A stretch of 64,000 bases of DNA from Nocardia sp. NBC_00403 (GCF_036046055.1 NZ_CP107939.1:6262001-6326000); one strand, 5' to 3'. Shown: positions 52,703 to 61,725, counted from the first letter of the stretch. Numbers and translations: made by a program. Notes: generated from the letters alone by a model not told the origin.

Positions 52703-53451
52703 ACGAAGAACGTTTCTGTCGCGCCGGTGAAGCGGTCGAGCAGGTGCGGCGGCAGGATCGGTTGGTCGGCGGGATCGTCCGACAGGGCGCTGGTCTGGCT
52801 GCGGAAGTGCGCGATCGCGCGCGACTTGGCGTTGATGACGACCTCCGGCAGCGTCAACGTCCGCACGCGGGTCACGAGGACCAGGGGGTGTTCGGGTGTC
52901 GCCCAGTGCCACATCCACACCGGAAATTCGAGCAATCGGGTCGCGGTGCCGGCGCACGCCGCGGCTGCGGCCCGGCCGACGGCTTCGTGGTCGGGGTGAC
53001 CATCACGCCGCCAGGTCGTCGCACACCAGGCGCCGGTGCGCCCACATGCGGTGAGGATCTCCGCGAGGGCATCGGTCACCGCCGCTTGCTGTGCCGCTAC
53101 GGCGCCGTCTCCGATTCGCAGCCGAATGGGTGGTCCGAAACCCAGTTCGGCTGCCGCACGCCGAGATTCCTGGACACGTAGATCGGCGAGTTCGGTCGGC
53201 GAACAGGTGGGCGAACCGGGATGTGAAGCTTCTCCGTCGGTCACGGTGACCACCGTGACCGGCACATCGGTCGAGCGCGCCAATGTGATCAAACCACCGG
53301 CGCCGAGTATCTCGTCGTCGGGATGCGGAGCAACGACAACCAAGTGTCGCCACCCGACGAGGGACAGTTCACGGCGACGATGCCGCCACGGCGCCCAGAC
53401 ATCGTCCGGAGTACCGCGAACAGCAAGATCGATCATCGGCTCGGCAACCAT
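52699..53451 (-). CDS. PIG-L-family deacetylase (LmbE-like)
   Basis: A 250-residue zinc-dependent deacetylase-like protein. The metal-binding motif APHPDDEILGAGG is at 41-53 and the second motif RRDGHPDHEAVGRAAA further on. Substrates in this family are N-acetyl-amino-sugar conjugates; the present one is unknown. AAGGAG lies five to six bases before the ATG at 53451. It is coupled to the methyltransferase by a 4-base overlap and overlaps the last codons of a decayed glycosyltransferase gene upstream, marking an old three-gene operon. Confidence 0.9.
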   Translation of the reverse strand: MVAEPMIDLAVRGTPDDVWAPWRHRRRELSLVGWRHLVVVAPHPDDEILGAGGLITLARSTDVPVTVVTVTDGEASHPGSPTCSPTELADLRVQESRRAAAELGFGPPIRLRIGDGAVAAQQAAVTDALAEILTACGRTGAWCATTWRRDGHPDHEAVGRAAAAACAGTATRLLEFPVWMWHWATPEHPLVLVTRVRTLTLPEVVINAKSRAIAHFRSQTSALSDDPADQPILPPHLLDRFTGATETFFV

Positions 53452-53784
53452 GAGAACTCCTTTTCCGCGTAATCGCGGCCGAGATCGGCCAGGTCTCGCT
53501 CCGCATGACTCTGGCGGAGGTAGACGGTGAGGTCGGCGACACGCTGCGCGTGCTCGGCATCCGTACACAGTGGACCAGCGCCGAGTGCGCGCCCGACACG
53601 GTCGCTGGGTCCGAACCGGAACATCCACCCGCTCGGCAGCGCGTGCCGGCGTCGTCAGGCAGGCGGACAACAGCCGCTGTTCATCCCGAACCGGACCGAC
53701 GACCAGAACTCGAGCGATCACACCGACATCCCCGTATCGGTCGGTATCCACGGAACGGGCATCGTCGCATCCCGAGTTGCTCAT
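53433..53784 (-). pseudogene. Decayed family 2 glycosyltransferase gene
   Basis: Two pieces are visible on the minus strand in different frames. Near 53720-53660 one reads VIARVLVVGPVRDEQRLLSA, the start of a GT-A glycosyltransferase (normally VVVPARDEExLLPAC). At 53433-53615 another reads CTDAEHAQRVADLTVYLRQS, then HAERDLADLGRDYAEKEFSW to its stop, like the tail of the same family. Most of the middle is missing. The stop overlaps the PIG-L start, as expected for an ancestral operon of glycosyltransferase, deacetylase and methyltransferase. Confidence 0.55.
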
Positions 53785-53828
53785 GGTTCCGGGCTACCCC
53801 GTGAACCGACGAGCAAACAGCCAGCGTC

Positions 53829-54206
53829 ATGCATCGTGAGGCCACCGCGCGCCATGAGCGCGACACCACGGGCGAAGTAGCCCACGATCACCCGAAGCCG
53901 ACGGCGATGCTCGGTCGCGACCAGCTCTCACTGGCGGCACTTTTCGGCACCGAAACCGGCAACGACATCGGCACGTTCGCCTACTGCGACTGGCATCCCG
54001 GCCCGGCCGGTCTGCCGATCCTGGATGCCGCAGCGGGCTGGTTCTGCGGACGGATCCTCGAACGCCACGACTTCGGCGACCACGTCGGGCTGCTGGTTGC
54101 CCCCCGAAGCCGGGTCCGCCTCGCCCCCGCTACAGCGAGGTATCCCAGCTACGACCTGGACACGAAGCGTAGACACCGACGTGCTGGCCGCCGGCGGGCT
54201 GGATGA
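53829..54206 (+). pseudogene. Fragment of a flavin-reductase-like domain gene
   Basis: The open frame contains QLSLAALFGTETGNDIGTFA and LDAAAGWFCGRILERHDFGD followed by HVGLLVAP, resembling the C-terminal half of flavin reductase (FMN-binding split barrel) proteins, where the aromatic GRxLxRxDxGDHVG motif is conserved. The N-terminal FMN-binding part is absent and the end runs into unrelated arginine-rich sequence. Best read as a remnant. Confidence 0.45.
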
Positions 54207-54322
54207 CCGGCTGCCGCGCGGCAGGGTATCTGCAGGACGCGAGTTTCTCGATAGTGCCTGCTCGCGAGCAGATCGGCGCCGAAGTGCTGTGCATCCACAT
54301 CGGTGAGGCGCAGTATGTTCCT

Positions 54323-54805
54323 GTGGAGTTGACAACTGTGCGTATCGACAAACCGGACGATCTCAACGTCATCATCGGACAGGCCCACTTCATCAAGACC
54401 GTCGAGGACCTGCATGAGGCACTGGTCGGTATCGGCCCCCACCTGCGATTCGGCCTGGCATTCTGCGAGGCATCCGGGCCGCGTCTGGTCCGCCATTCCG
54501 GCAACGAGGACGACCTGGTCGAGCTCGCGACGAAGAACGCACTCGCCGTCGGAGCCGGACACTCGTTCATCGTCTTCCTCCGCGAGGGATACCCGGTCAA
54601 TGTGCTCAATGCGGTCAAGCACGTCCCGGAAGTCTGCGGAATCTTCTGTGCGACAGCCAACCCCGTGGAAGTGCTGGTTGCCGAGACCGAGCTGGGGAGA
54701 GGAATCGTCGGCGTAGTCGACGGGCCCCCGCCGTTGGGCATAGAAAATGCCGACGACCAGGCAGACCGTAGACAGCTACTGCGCCAGATCGGCTACAAGA
54801 TGTAG
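54323..54805 (+). CDS. Adenosine-specific kinase family protein
   Basis: A 160-residue protein matching the small adenosine-specific kinase family (PF04008). Characteristic runs are TTVRIDKPDDLNVIIGQAHF, IKTVEDLHEAL, FGLAFCEASGPRLVRHSGND-like (here HSGNEDDLVELA), and VKHVPEVCGIFCATANPVEV. The family name comes from an archaeal structure; the biological role in bacteria is unclear. The GTG at 54323 gives the usual N terminus (VELTTVRI); 40 further codons are open upstream but not family-like. It ends at a hairpin shared with the convergent tetR gene. Confidence 0.88.
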   Translation: MELTTVRIDKPDDLNVIIGQAHFIKTVEDLHEALVGIGPHLRFGLAFCEASGPRLVRHSGNEDDLVELATKNALAVGAGHSFIVFLREGYPVNVLNAVKHVPEVCGIFCATANPVEVLVAETELGRGIVGVVDGPPPLGIENADDQADRRQLLRQIGYKM

Positions 54806-54844
54806 AAGCCAGGGTCGACGGCCTCTCGACGGATCCCGGGCTTC
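54805..54844. terminator. Bidirectional hairpin between convergent genes
   Basis: GAAGCC (54805-54810) pairs with GGCTTC (54839-54844), GGG (54812-54814) with CCC (54835-54837), and GTCGA (54814-54818) with TCGAC (54826-54830) in an interrupted stem. It begins on the stop codon of the adenosine-specific kinase gene and lies 40 bases beyond the tetR stop. Confidence 0.55.
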
Positions 54845-54882
54845 GGCGAGCAGGCGGAAGTCGGCTGATGTGCGGTCTCGTC

Positions 54883-55575
54883 TCATAAGCGGTGACCGAT
54901 CAGCGCGATCGCGGATTCGACGGCGACGTCGATGATGTCGGCGATCTGGCCGCCGTCCTCGACGGTCGTCGCCATGAGTTCGCGGAAGCCGCCGAGCAGG
55001 ATCGTTGCCACTTGGCGGGTGGGTGGATGCAGGCCGGCGACAGTGAATTCTGTTGTGCTGGTGAGCTTCTGGATCAGATCGACGAACGCGTCGCCGGTTT
55101 CTCGCTGCAGTTGCCTGGCATCCTCGCCGAGAGCGGGGACGACGCGGATCCAGCTGAGCGTGATCGTGGGATCCTCCTGCGAGAAGTGGATCCACGCCTC
55201 GATGGCCTGACGCACCTGGGTGCGCCACGCCGCATGCGGGTCCACAGCGGCATCGATCTGCTGGATCGTTTCGGTGTTCCGCTCGCTCAGCAGGGCAATG
55301 AAGCAGTCCTGTTTGCTGGCGAAATGTTCGTAGAAGGTGCGGCGAGAGGTACGGGCGTTGCGTACCACGTCGGCGACAGTCGAGTCCCGATAACCGCGTT
55401 CGCGCACTGCGACAGCCATGCCGTCGAGGAGGCGACGCCGATGCCCCGGCTCGGCCGGGGCATCCGTCGAAGTGCGCGGTACGGGCTCGGTACGTGTCAC
55501 GGGAGTCAGCGTAGTGACTCCCCTCGTCGATCCGCGTGTCGACCGATCCGGGCACGCGGCCACCGCGCTTCTCAT
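54883..55575 (-). CDS. TetR/AcrR-family regulator, last gene of the monooxygenase operon
   Basis: A regulator of up to 230 residues with a helix-turn-helix STVADVVRNARTSRRTFYEH, followed by FASKQDCFIALL, and a TetR_C-type helical domain. The ATG at 55575 overlaps the stop of the monooxygenase gene (ATGA), but this gives a long, disordered 45-residue leader; a GTG at 55497-55503 would give a more usual length. It probably binds the GGTAC-N6-GTACC repeats ahead of the operon at 60190-60235 and so regulates its own operon. Confidence 0.88.
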   Translation of the reverse strand: MRSAVAACPDRSTRGSTRGVTTLTPVTRTEPVPRTSTDAPAEPGHRRRLLDGMAVAVRERGYRDSTVADVVRNARTSRRTFYEHFASKQDCFIALLSERNTETIQQIDAAVDPHAAWRTQVRQAIEAWIHFSQEDPTITLSWIRVVPALGEDARQLQRETGDAFVDLIQKLTSTTEFTVAGLHPPTRQVATILLGGFRELMATTVEDGGQIADIIDVAVESAIALIGHRL

Positions 55576-57086
55576 GCGGTGACCTGCTCGGGGCCTCGGC
55601 CGGGTTCGACGACCTCCGTGAGTGCGCTATCCGTCGGCGTGCGCCGACGGGCGAAGCGGATGGTTCCGTCGTCGATACGGCCGTGCCGCAGGGTGATCAC
55701 GTCGTGGCCGTAGCTCATGCCCAGCCGCCACGGAGCCCGAGAACCTGCCTTGGGGAATCGGTCGATGGCGCGCAGGACGTAGCCGGCCTGGAAGTCGAGC
55801 AGCGGGGTCTCGGTGACGGTCGGGTCGGGCCATGGCGTGCTCTCGGCGTAGCCGTTGGTGTCCATGTGCCGCAGCAACCGGCAGACGAATTCGCTGACGA
55901 GATCGGCCTTCAGCGTCCAGGACGCGTTGGTGTAGCCGATGGTGAACGCGAAGTTGGGTACTCCGCTCAGCATCATCCCCTTGTACGCCATGGTTTTCGG
56001 CAACGGGATTTCTCGTCCGTCGACGGTGAGCCGGAGCCCGCCGAGGGCGAGCAACTGCAGGCCGGTTGCGCTCACCACCACATCGGCTTCGAGTTCGCGG
56101 CCGGACTCGAGACGCAACCCCGTCTCGGTGAATCTGTCGATCCGATCGGTGACGACCGAGGCGCGACGCTCGCGGATCGTTCGGAACAGGTCCCCGTCCG
56201 GAACCAGGCACAACCGCTGATCCCACGGCCCGTAGGTCGGCTTGAAATGCGTATCGACGTCGTAGCCGTCGGGCAGCCGGTCGATGGTCAGTTTGCGGAT
56301 GAACTTCCGCATCTGCTGCGGCCGCCGTTGGCTGAACTGGTAGATGAACGTCCCCAGCAGCACATTCTTCCAGCGCACGACCGTGTAGGCGCGTTTTGGT
56401 CCGATCAGTCTGCGCAGCCGGTTGGCAACGGTGTCCTCCGAAGGCACCGGAAAGATGTAGCTCGGCGACCGCTGCAGCATCGTCACGTGTCCGGCTGCCT
56501 CGGCCATGGCAGGCACCAGCGTCACCGCGGTGGCGCCGCTGCCGATGACGACGACTCGCTTCCCGGTGTAGTCCAGGTCGGCGGGCCAGGACTGCGGATG
56601 CACGATCTGCCCTCCGAAGTCCTCGACCCCGGCGAAGTCGGGCGTGTAGCCCTCGTCGTAGCGGTAGTAGCCGCTGCAGACGTAGAAGAAGTCACAGGTG
56701 AATACAGCGGTCGTGCCCGCGTGCTCGGCTCGCACCGTCCAGCGGGATTCGGCGGAGGACCACGACGCGCCGACCACTCGATGCCCGAACCGGATACGCC
56801 GGTCGATACCGGCGTCGGTGGCCGTGGCGCGGATGTACTCGAGGATCGCCGGACCGTCGGCGATGGCTTTGGCCTGCGTCCACGGGCGGAAACGGTAACC
56901 GAGCGTGTGCATATCGGAGTCCGAGCGGACGCCGGGGTAGCGGAACAGATCCCAGGTGCCACCGATGGCATCGCGGGCTTCGAGGATCGCGTAGGTGCGG
57001 CTCGGAAACACCGCCTGCAAGTGATGTGCGGCGCCGATTCCCGACAGCCCGGCACCGACGATCAGGACATCCACATGTTCGGTCAT
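55572..57086 (-). CDS. Baeyer-Villiger-type flavin monooxygenase (EthA-like)
   Basis: A 504-residue FAD/NADPH monooxygenase. The FAD motif is GAGLSGIG (11-18), the Baeyer-Villiger fingerprint is FGGQIVHPQSWP (the F-x-G-x3-H-x3-W-P pattern), and the NADPH-binding motif is VVIGSGATAVT. Other family stretches are WDLFRYPGVRSDSDMHTLGY and ATGLQLLALGG. It resembles mycobacterial EthA/MymA-type enzymes that oxidise ketones or sulfur compounds. The ATG at 57086 overlaps the SDR stop (ATGA) and its stop overlaps tetR, so it is in the middle of one operon. Confidence 0.94.
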   Translation of the reverse strand: MTEHVDVLIVGAGLSGIGAAHHLQAVFPSRTYAILEARDAIGGTWDLFRYPGVRSDSDMHTLGYRFRPWTQAKAIADGPAILEYIRATATDAGIDRRIRFGHRVVGASWSSAESRWTVRAEHAGTTAVFTCDFFYVCSGYYRYDEGYTPDFAGVEDFGGQIVHPQSWPADLDYTGKRVVVIGSGATAVTLVPAMAEAAGHVTMLQRSPSYIFPVPSEDTVANRLRRLIGPKRAYTVVRWKNVLLGTFIYQFSQRRPQQMRKFIRKLTIDRLPDGYDVDTHFKPTYGPWDQRLCLVPDGDLFRTIRERRASVVTDRIDRFTETGLRLESGRELEADVVVSATGLQLLALGGLRLTVDGREIPLPKTMAYKGMMLSGVPNFAFTIGYTNASWTLKADLVSEFVCRLLRHMDTNGYAESTPWPDPTVTETPLLDFQAGYVLRAIDRFPKAGSRAPWRLGMSYGHDVITLRHGRIDDGTIRFARRRTPTDSALTEVVEPGRGPEQVTA

Positions 57087-57940
57087 GCCCGCGCTCCCGC
57101 CTGGCCACGAGCACGCAGCCGACGCTCCACCAGTGCGATCACGTCGTAATAGCGCGTCGGTGCCACCCGCGCCAGTGCATCGAACAGATAGGCGTCCGGG
57201 CCGACCAGAATCCGTGACTTCCCCGCCTCGACTCCGCGGCAGATGATTTCGGCCGCCTTCACCGGGCTGGTCAGGGCCACAGCCTCGAATTCGGCCGCCA
57301 TCTGCTCCGGCGTTCGCCCGCGGCCCTCGGGGTCTTTGCGGACCCGGGCATTGCGCGCGATGTTGGTCGTGATGCCGCCGGGATGGACATTCACCGCGGC
57401 CACGCCGGTTCCCCGCAGCTCCTGGCGCAGCGCGTCCGTGAACCCGCGGACAGCGAATTTCGCCGCACAGTAAGCGCTTTGATTGGGCATCCCGAGCAGA
57501 CCGAACACACTGGAGGTATTCACGACGACGCCCTCGTCCTGCTCGACAAGGATGGGCAGGAAGGCGCGCGTACCGTTGACCACTCCGTCGAAATTGATCT
57601 GCCGCAGCCACTCGTCGTCCTCGGGAACCGCGTCGAGCACCGACGAGGAGACCGCCACACCGGCATTGTTGAACACTGCCGCCAGCGGTGCGGTCAGCCA
57701 GTCGCGCACCTCGCCGGCGAACGCGAGCTGGTCGGCGGCGTCCCGCACGTCCAGGACGCGGGCCAGCACCGGGCCGGTCAACGACGTTGCCGTTTCCTTC
57801 AGTCCGATCTGGTCTATATCGGCGATCGCCACAGGCGAGCCCTTGCGTGACAACAGCTGGGCGACACTGCGGCCGATTCCGGAGGCAGCCCCGGTGATCA
57901 TGACCGGGCGGCCGAACAGCGGCCTATGAGTGCGGGGCAT
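57083..57940 (-). CDS. Short-chain dehydrogenase/reductase (SadH-like)
   Basis: A 285-residue SDR with TGAASGIG (16-23), NNAGVA, Ser in VVNTSSVFGLLG and the catalytic YCAAK. The C-terminal part (GVEAGKSRILVGPDAYLFDA) is like that of mycobacterial SDRs next to MymA-type monooxygenases. It probably converts an alcohol to the ketone used by the next enzyme, or the reverse. ATG at 57940 has AGGAG six bases upstream and overlaps the hydrolase gene by 17 bases. Confidence 0.9.
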   Translation of the reverse strand: MPRTHRPLFGRPVMITGAASGIGRSVAQLLSRKGSPVAIADIDQIGLKETATSLTGPVLARVLDVRDAADQLAFAGEVRDWLTAPLAAVFNNAGVAVSSSVLDAVPEDDEWLRQINFDGVVNGTRAFLPILVEQDEGVVVNTSSVFGLLGMPNQSAYCAAKFAVRGFTDALRQELRGTGVAAVNVHPGGITTNIARNARVRKDPEGRGRTPEQMAAEFEAVALTSPVKAAEIICRGVEAGKSRILVGPDAYLFDALARVAPTRYYDVIALVERRLRARGQAGARA

Positions 57941-58829
57941 CGGTGCTCCTGGCTTCGGACGTGCGGATATGGTCGTCGAGCAGGTCGACGAGGGTCGGCC
58001 ATACTCCCGCGGGCAGGTCGTGGCCCATGCCGGGAAGGGTCCGGAGGCGAGCTCCGGCAATGGAATTCGCGGTCGCGGTCCCTCCCGTCGGGGCGACCAT
58101 CAGGTCGCGGTCACCGTGCAGGACCAGCGTCGGCGCTGTCACAGCGCTCAGCTCTCGTGTCCGGTCGCCGGACTTCAGGATGCCGGCGAGCTGACGGCCG
58201 ACACCGGGGGCCGGAGCGGGGTCGCGATCCCAGGTCGTGGCGGCTGCCGCACGCACAGCGGACTCGTCGAACGGATATCCGGTCGACGAGATGTGCCGGT
58301 ATATGCGCACCGCCTGATCGATGTGCTCGGCACGATTGCGCGCCGGTCGGCTGAACATCAATCGCCAGGTCGACCACGCCGGGCGTCCCAGTCGGGCAGC
58401 ACCGGTGGTGGACATGATCGATGTCAGCGAGTCGACCCGGGCCGGATAGCGGGCGGCGACAGTCTGCGCGATCATGCCGCCCAGCGACATTCCGATCAGA
58501 TGCGCGGACGGCAGCTCGAGTGCGTCGAGCAGACCGACCGTATCCGCGGCCATATCGGCGAGATCGTACTGGTCGCGATGCCAATGGCGGCGTAGGAAAT
58601 CCACCGGGCCCGGCGGTGGGAAACCGAGATGCGTCGAGTGGCCGACATCGCGGTTGTCGAAACGAATGACCTGATATCCGCGTGCAACCAGCAGCGCGCA
58701 TAATCCGTCCGGCCAGTCGTGCAACTGTTGGCCCAAACCTGCGACGAGCACGACCGGAACACCGCCCGCACCAAGTCGCTCATAGGCCAAGCCAACGCCG
58801 CGGCCGACCTCGACGCGCTGTCCGCTCAC
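57924..58829 (-). CDS. Alpha/beta hydrolase of the monooxygenase operon
   Basis: A 301-residue alpha/beta hydrolase: oxyanion region LVAGLGQQLHDWP, nucleophile elbow IGMSLGGMIAQ, acid in LHGDRDLMVAP, and histidine in PGMGHDLPAGVWP. Esters produced by a Baeyer-Villiger monooxygenase are natural substrates for such an enzyme, so it likely completes ketone-to-ester-to-alcohol plus acid breakdown. The GTG start overlaps the TGA of the P450 gene (GTGA). Confidence 0.92.
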   Translation of the reverse strand: MSGQRVEVGRGVGLAYERLGAGGVPVVLVAGLGQQLHDWPDGLCALLVARGYQVIRFDNRDVGHSTHLGFPPPGPVDFLRRHWHRDQYDLADMAADTVGLLDALELPSAHLIGMSLGGMIAQTVAARYPARVDSLTSIMSTTGAARLGRPAWSTWRLMFSRPARNRAEHIDQAVRIYRHISSTGYPFDESAVRAAAATTWDRDPAPAPGVGRQLAGILKSGDRTRELSAVTAPTLVLHGDRDLMVAPTGGTATANSIAGARLRTLPGMGHDLPAGVWPTLVDLLDDHIRTSEARSTDAPHS

Positions 58830-60172
58830 GCCGTCACCTCGGTGGCGTGGCCCCGGTCCGCAATCGCCTGCTGCGGAGTGCGGCGGCGCACCACGGCGCG
58901 GCCCTTCCCGGCAGGCACGAGTGCCACCCCGCGGAAGTGCGTCCGCTCGTCCGGCGCGTCGGTCGGTTCGAGCGTGAAATCCCTTAGCAGCGTACGCAAT
59001 ACGATGTTCATCTCCATGGTTGCGAACGCCGCACCGATGCAGCGCCGTGCACCGCCGCCGAACGGGATCCAGCTGAACGTGCCCGGGCGCACGCCGACGA
59101 ATCGATCGGGGTCGAAAGCGCGGGCGTTCGGAAAGAGCTCCTCGTTGTCGTGCATCAACCGGATGCTCACCACCACGGTCTGCCCCTTCGGCAGCGTCCA
59201 CCGCCCCAACTGCATCGACTCTGCACGTACCGTGCGCGCTGTGGCATCGATGACCGGCCGGACCCGTTGCACCTCGAGCAGCGTGGCCTCCCGCAGTTCC
59301 GAGCCGCCTGAATCGGCTTCGGCAACGAGGCGGTTCAGCATATCGGGGTGGCGGCGCAGTCGCTCGATCGTCCACGCGAGCGTCGTCGCGGTGGTCTCGT
59401 GACCGGCGGTGAGCAGGGTCAGCAGCTCGTCCGCGATCTCGCTGCGACTCATGCTGGAGCCGTCGTCGTATCGAGCTTGCAACATCATCGCCAGCACGTC
59501 GTCGCGGTCTTGGATCTGTTCGTCGGCCGAAGCGCGGTCGATCAGCCGTCCGACGATGTCGTCGTACCGGTTGCGGTAGGCCGTGAACCGGGCCCACGGG
59601 CCGAAGCGGCCCAGCATTCTCTGTGGAATCGGTACCGCAGCAAGGGCCGACCCGACGAGAACCAATTTGGGAAGTAGCTCGCGCAGCTCGTCGAACTCCT
59701 TGCCTTCGGCACCGAAGACAGCACGCAGGATCGCATTCAAGGTGATCCGCATCATCGAATCCATCGTCGCGAACTCGTGTTCCGACGGCCATGACGCCAT
59801 CTCGCGGACCGCTTCCTCCTCGATCAGCGACTCGTACACGGCCAGGCGGCGACCATGGAACGGAGGTGTGAGCAACTTGCGTTGCTTACGGTGTTCCTCG
59901 CCTTGCAGCGAGAACAACGAGCCCGGCCCCAGAAACTGCCCGAGGTTGACGGCGACATTGTCGGCGACATCGGTACTCGCGGTGAACAACGCTTTGACTT
60001 CGGCCGGATCGGAGACCACCACCACCCGGCCGAACCTGGGCATGTGGATGGTGAATGCCGAGCCGAAGCGGTCATGCATGCGGCGCCAGGCACGAGAGCG
60101 TCCGAAGAGTATCTCCAGGCTCTGCACGATCCGCGGCGTAGAAGGGCCATCCGGAAGTTTCACAGCGGGCAC
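58826..60172 (-). CDS. Cytochrome P450, first gene of the monooxygenase operon
   Basis: A 448-residue P450 with AGHETT at 256-261, ExxR at Glu300-Arg303 and heme loop FGGGARRCIGAAFA with Cys378, resembling CYP families that hydroxylate fatty or alicyclic compounds. The GTG at 60172 is chosen because GAGGAGG lies seven bases upstream. Directly ahead are two matching inverted repeats, the likely regulatory sites. Predicted pathway order: hydroxylation by P450, oxidation by SDR, ring or chain oxygen insertion by the monooxygenase, hydrolysis. Confidence 0.93.
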   Translation of the reverse strand: MPAVKLPDGPSTPRIVQSLEILFGRSRAWRRMHDRFGSAFTIHMPRFGRVVVVSDPAEVKALFTASTDVADNVAVNLGQFLGPGSLFSLQGEEHRKQRKLLTPPFHGRRLAVYESLIEEEAVREMASWPSEHEFATMDSMMRITLNAILRAVFGAEGKEFDELRELLPKLVLVGSALAAVPIPQRMLGRFGPWARFTAYRNRYDDIVGRLIDRASADEQIQDRDDVLAMMLQARYDDGSSMSRSEIADELLTLLTAGHETTATTLAWTIERLRRHPDMLNRLVAEADSGGSELREATLLEVQRVRPVIDATARTVRAESMQLGRWTLPKGQTVVVSIRLMHDNEELFPNARAFDPDRFVGVRPGTFSWIPFGGGARRCIGAAFATMEMNIVLRTLLRDFTLEPTDAPDERTHFRGVALVPAGKGRAVVRRRTPQQAIADRGHATEVTA

Positions 60173-60189
60173 ACACCCACCTCCTCGCG

Positions 60190-60235
60190 TGGTACACCTA
60201 TGTACCAGAATGACGGTACGCCGACGTACCGTCAT
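60190..60235. promoter_or_regulatory. Two inverted repeats, probable operators of the TetR regulator
   Basis: TGGTACA-CCTA-TGTACCA (60190-60207) and ATGACGGTACG-CCGA-CGTACCGTCAT (60210-60235) are perfect inverted repeats sharing the core GGTAC-N6-GTACC. They lie 18-63 bases before the first gene of the P450/monooxygenase operon, which ends with a tetR gene. The spacing and symmetry fit a TetR dimer pair. Confidence 0.75.
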
Positions 60236-60407
60236 CGGCAAGAGGATGACGGCGGCGCTTTTCGCAAACAAGCCGCCGGAACCCGCATAACCGAAGAACT
60301 CGCGACCCGCACCAACCGAGGGATCGACCTGTCGAGCCGCCCGCCCCGCCGAGTGGTCGGCGCGCCCACCCAATACCCTATGAGGACACCGACAGTGAGG
60401 TGGCGCG

Positions 60408-61559
60408 ATGGTGGAGACGACGGTGATCGGCACGTCGGCGAGAACTCGATGGGACGAGCACGCCGCCTGGCGCGGGCCGGTGCGACGCGCGGAACTTCCT
60501 GGCGGCCAACAGGTTTGGGTGGTCGCAGGATACGACGAGGTAGCCACACTACTGGCCGATCCCCGACTGAGCCTGGACAAGAAGCACGCGAGCGACGGCT
60601 ATACCGGTTTCGCGCTACCACCGGCGCTCGATCGAAATCTGTTGAACATGGACGGCGACGAACACCACCGGATCAGAAAGCTCGCCGGACCCGCATTCTC
60701 CCGACGTTCCTCGGGAAGTCTGCGCGCCGCCGTCGCCCGAACCGCCGCGGCGGCGTTCGCCGCACTGCCCGAAAGCGGCAGCGAGACAATTGATCTGCTC
60801 ACTGCCGTGTGTGTCCCGGTTCCGGCACTGGTGATCGGCGAACTGCTCGGGATACCCGCCCACCTCCATACGCGCCTGCGCGAGGCCGCCACCACCATGG
60901 TGACTGTCGATGCCGCATCGAAGGCGTCCGGGCAACGGCTCGTGGCGGCGATCGGCTGGCTGACCGCGACATTCGCAACACTGGCCGAGTCGAAGCGCAC
61001 AGATCCCGGCGACGACCTACTGAGCGGGTGGATCCATGCCGGCGACATCGAGGAAACGCTGACCGAGGACGAACTGGTGTCCCTCGCCTTCCTGATGATG
61101 CTGGCGGGTTTGGAGAACGCCGTGCACATGTGCGGCAACATAATTGCCGCACTGCTCACCTCGGACGATGCCACCGCAACCCTCGCCGCGTGGCCGACAT
61201 CCCGCGGCTCGCTGATGGAACGTGCCAATCCACTGCCGTTTGCCATCCGACGATTCGCGGTCACCGACCTCATTCTCGGCGAGCACACCGTCTCCGCTGG
61301 AGACACCGTGCTGCTGACGCTGTTGGGCGCCGATTCCGACCCGGCCCGCAATGGCAGGCCGAGCCTGATGTTCGGCCGCGGCCCCCACTACTGCCTCGGC
61401 GCGCACGCCACCGACCTTGTCGTCGACGCTGTGGTCCCGCAGCTGTTCGTGCGGTACCCCCGAATACAGCTCGCTGTTGCGGAATCGGCGCTCGAATACC
61501 GAACCTCGTGGCGCTCACACGGCCTGGTTACGCTGCCGGTGCTGCTCACGCCGCGCTAG
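60408..61559 (+). CDS. Cytochrome P450 lacking the ExxR motif
   Basis: A 383-residue P450-like protein. The heme loop FGRGPHYCLGAHA has Cys329. The I-helix reads LAGLENAVHM (233-242) instead of AGHET, and the position of ExxR reads SLMERANP (268-275), without the glutamate. Substrate recognition regions are otherwise P450-like (GDEHHRIRKLAGPAFSRR). Such atypical P450s occur in tailoring pathways; catalysis may differ. Divergent from the operon at 60172 and sharing its promoter region, it may be regulated by the same operators. Confidence 0.85.
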   Translation: MVETTVIGTSARTRWDEHAAWRGPVRRAELPGGQQVWVVAGYDEVATLLADPRLSLDKKHASDGYTGFALPPALDRNLLNMDGDEHHRIRKLAGPAFSRRSSGSLRAAVARTAAAAFAALPESGSETIDLLTAVCVPVPALVIGELLGIPAHLHTRLREAATTMVTVDAASKASGQRLVAAIGWLTATFATLAESKRTDPGDDLLSGWIHAGDIEETLTEDELVSLAFLMMLAGLENAVHMCGNIIAALLTSDDATATLAAWPTSRGSLMERANPLPFAIRRFAVTDLILGEHTVSAGDTVLLTLLGADSDPARNGRPSLMFGRGPHYCLGAHATDLVVDAVVPQLFVRYPRIQLAVAESALEYRTSWRSHGLVTLPVLLTPR

Positions 61560-61651
61560 CCGCCATCAGCGAGGGGCGTTCAGGGCGCGGGCCGTCTCGT
61601 AGCGCCGGGTCGAGCCACCGCGATGGCCGCCGATGTGCAGCCGACGACGAT

Positions 61652-61693
61652 CCGTGCATGGGCTCACCCATGGCGAGCCGAGACCATGCACGG
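61652..61693. terminator. Bidirectional hairpin between convergent genes
   Basis: CCGTGCATGG (61652-61661) pairs perfectly with CCATGCACGG (61684-61693), and inside GGCTC (61661-61665) can pair with GAGCC (61675-61679). It lies between the P450 stop at 61559 and the dehydratase stop at 61726. Confidence 0.65.
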
Positions 61694-61725
61694 AAGCCCG
61701 GTCAGGGCACCACGACCACAGTCGG

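Noticed and set aside
54805..54844. Considered as an operator rather than a terminator
   Set aside because: It lies between the ends of two convergent genes, where an operator would have no promoter to control.
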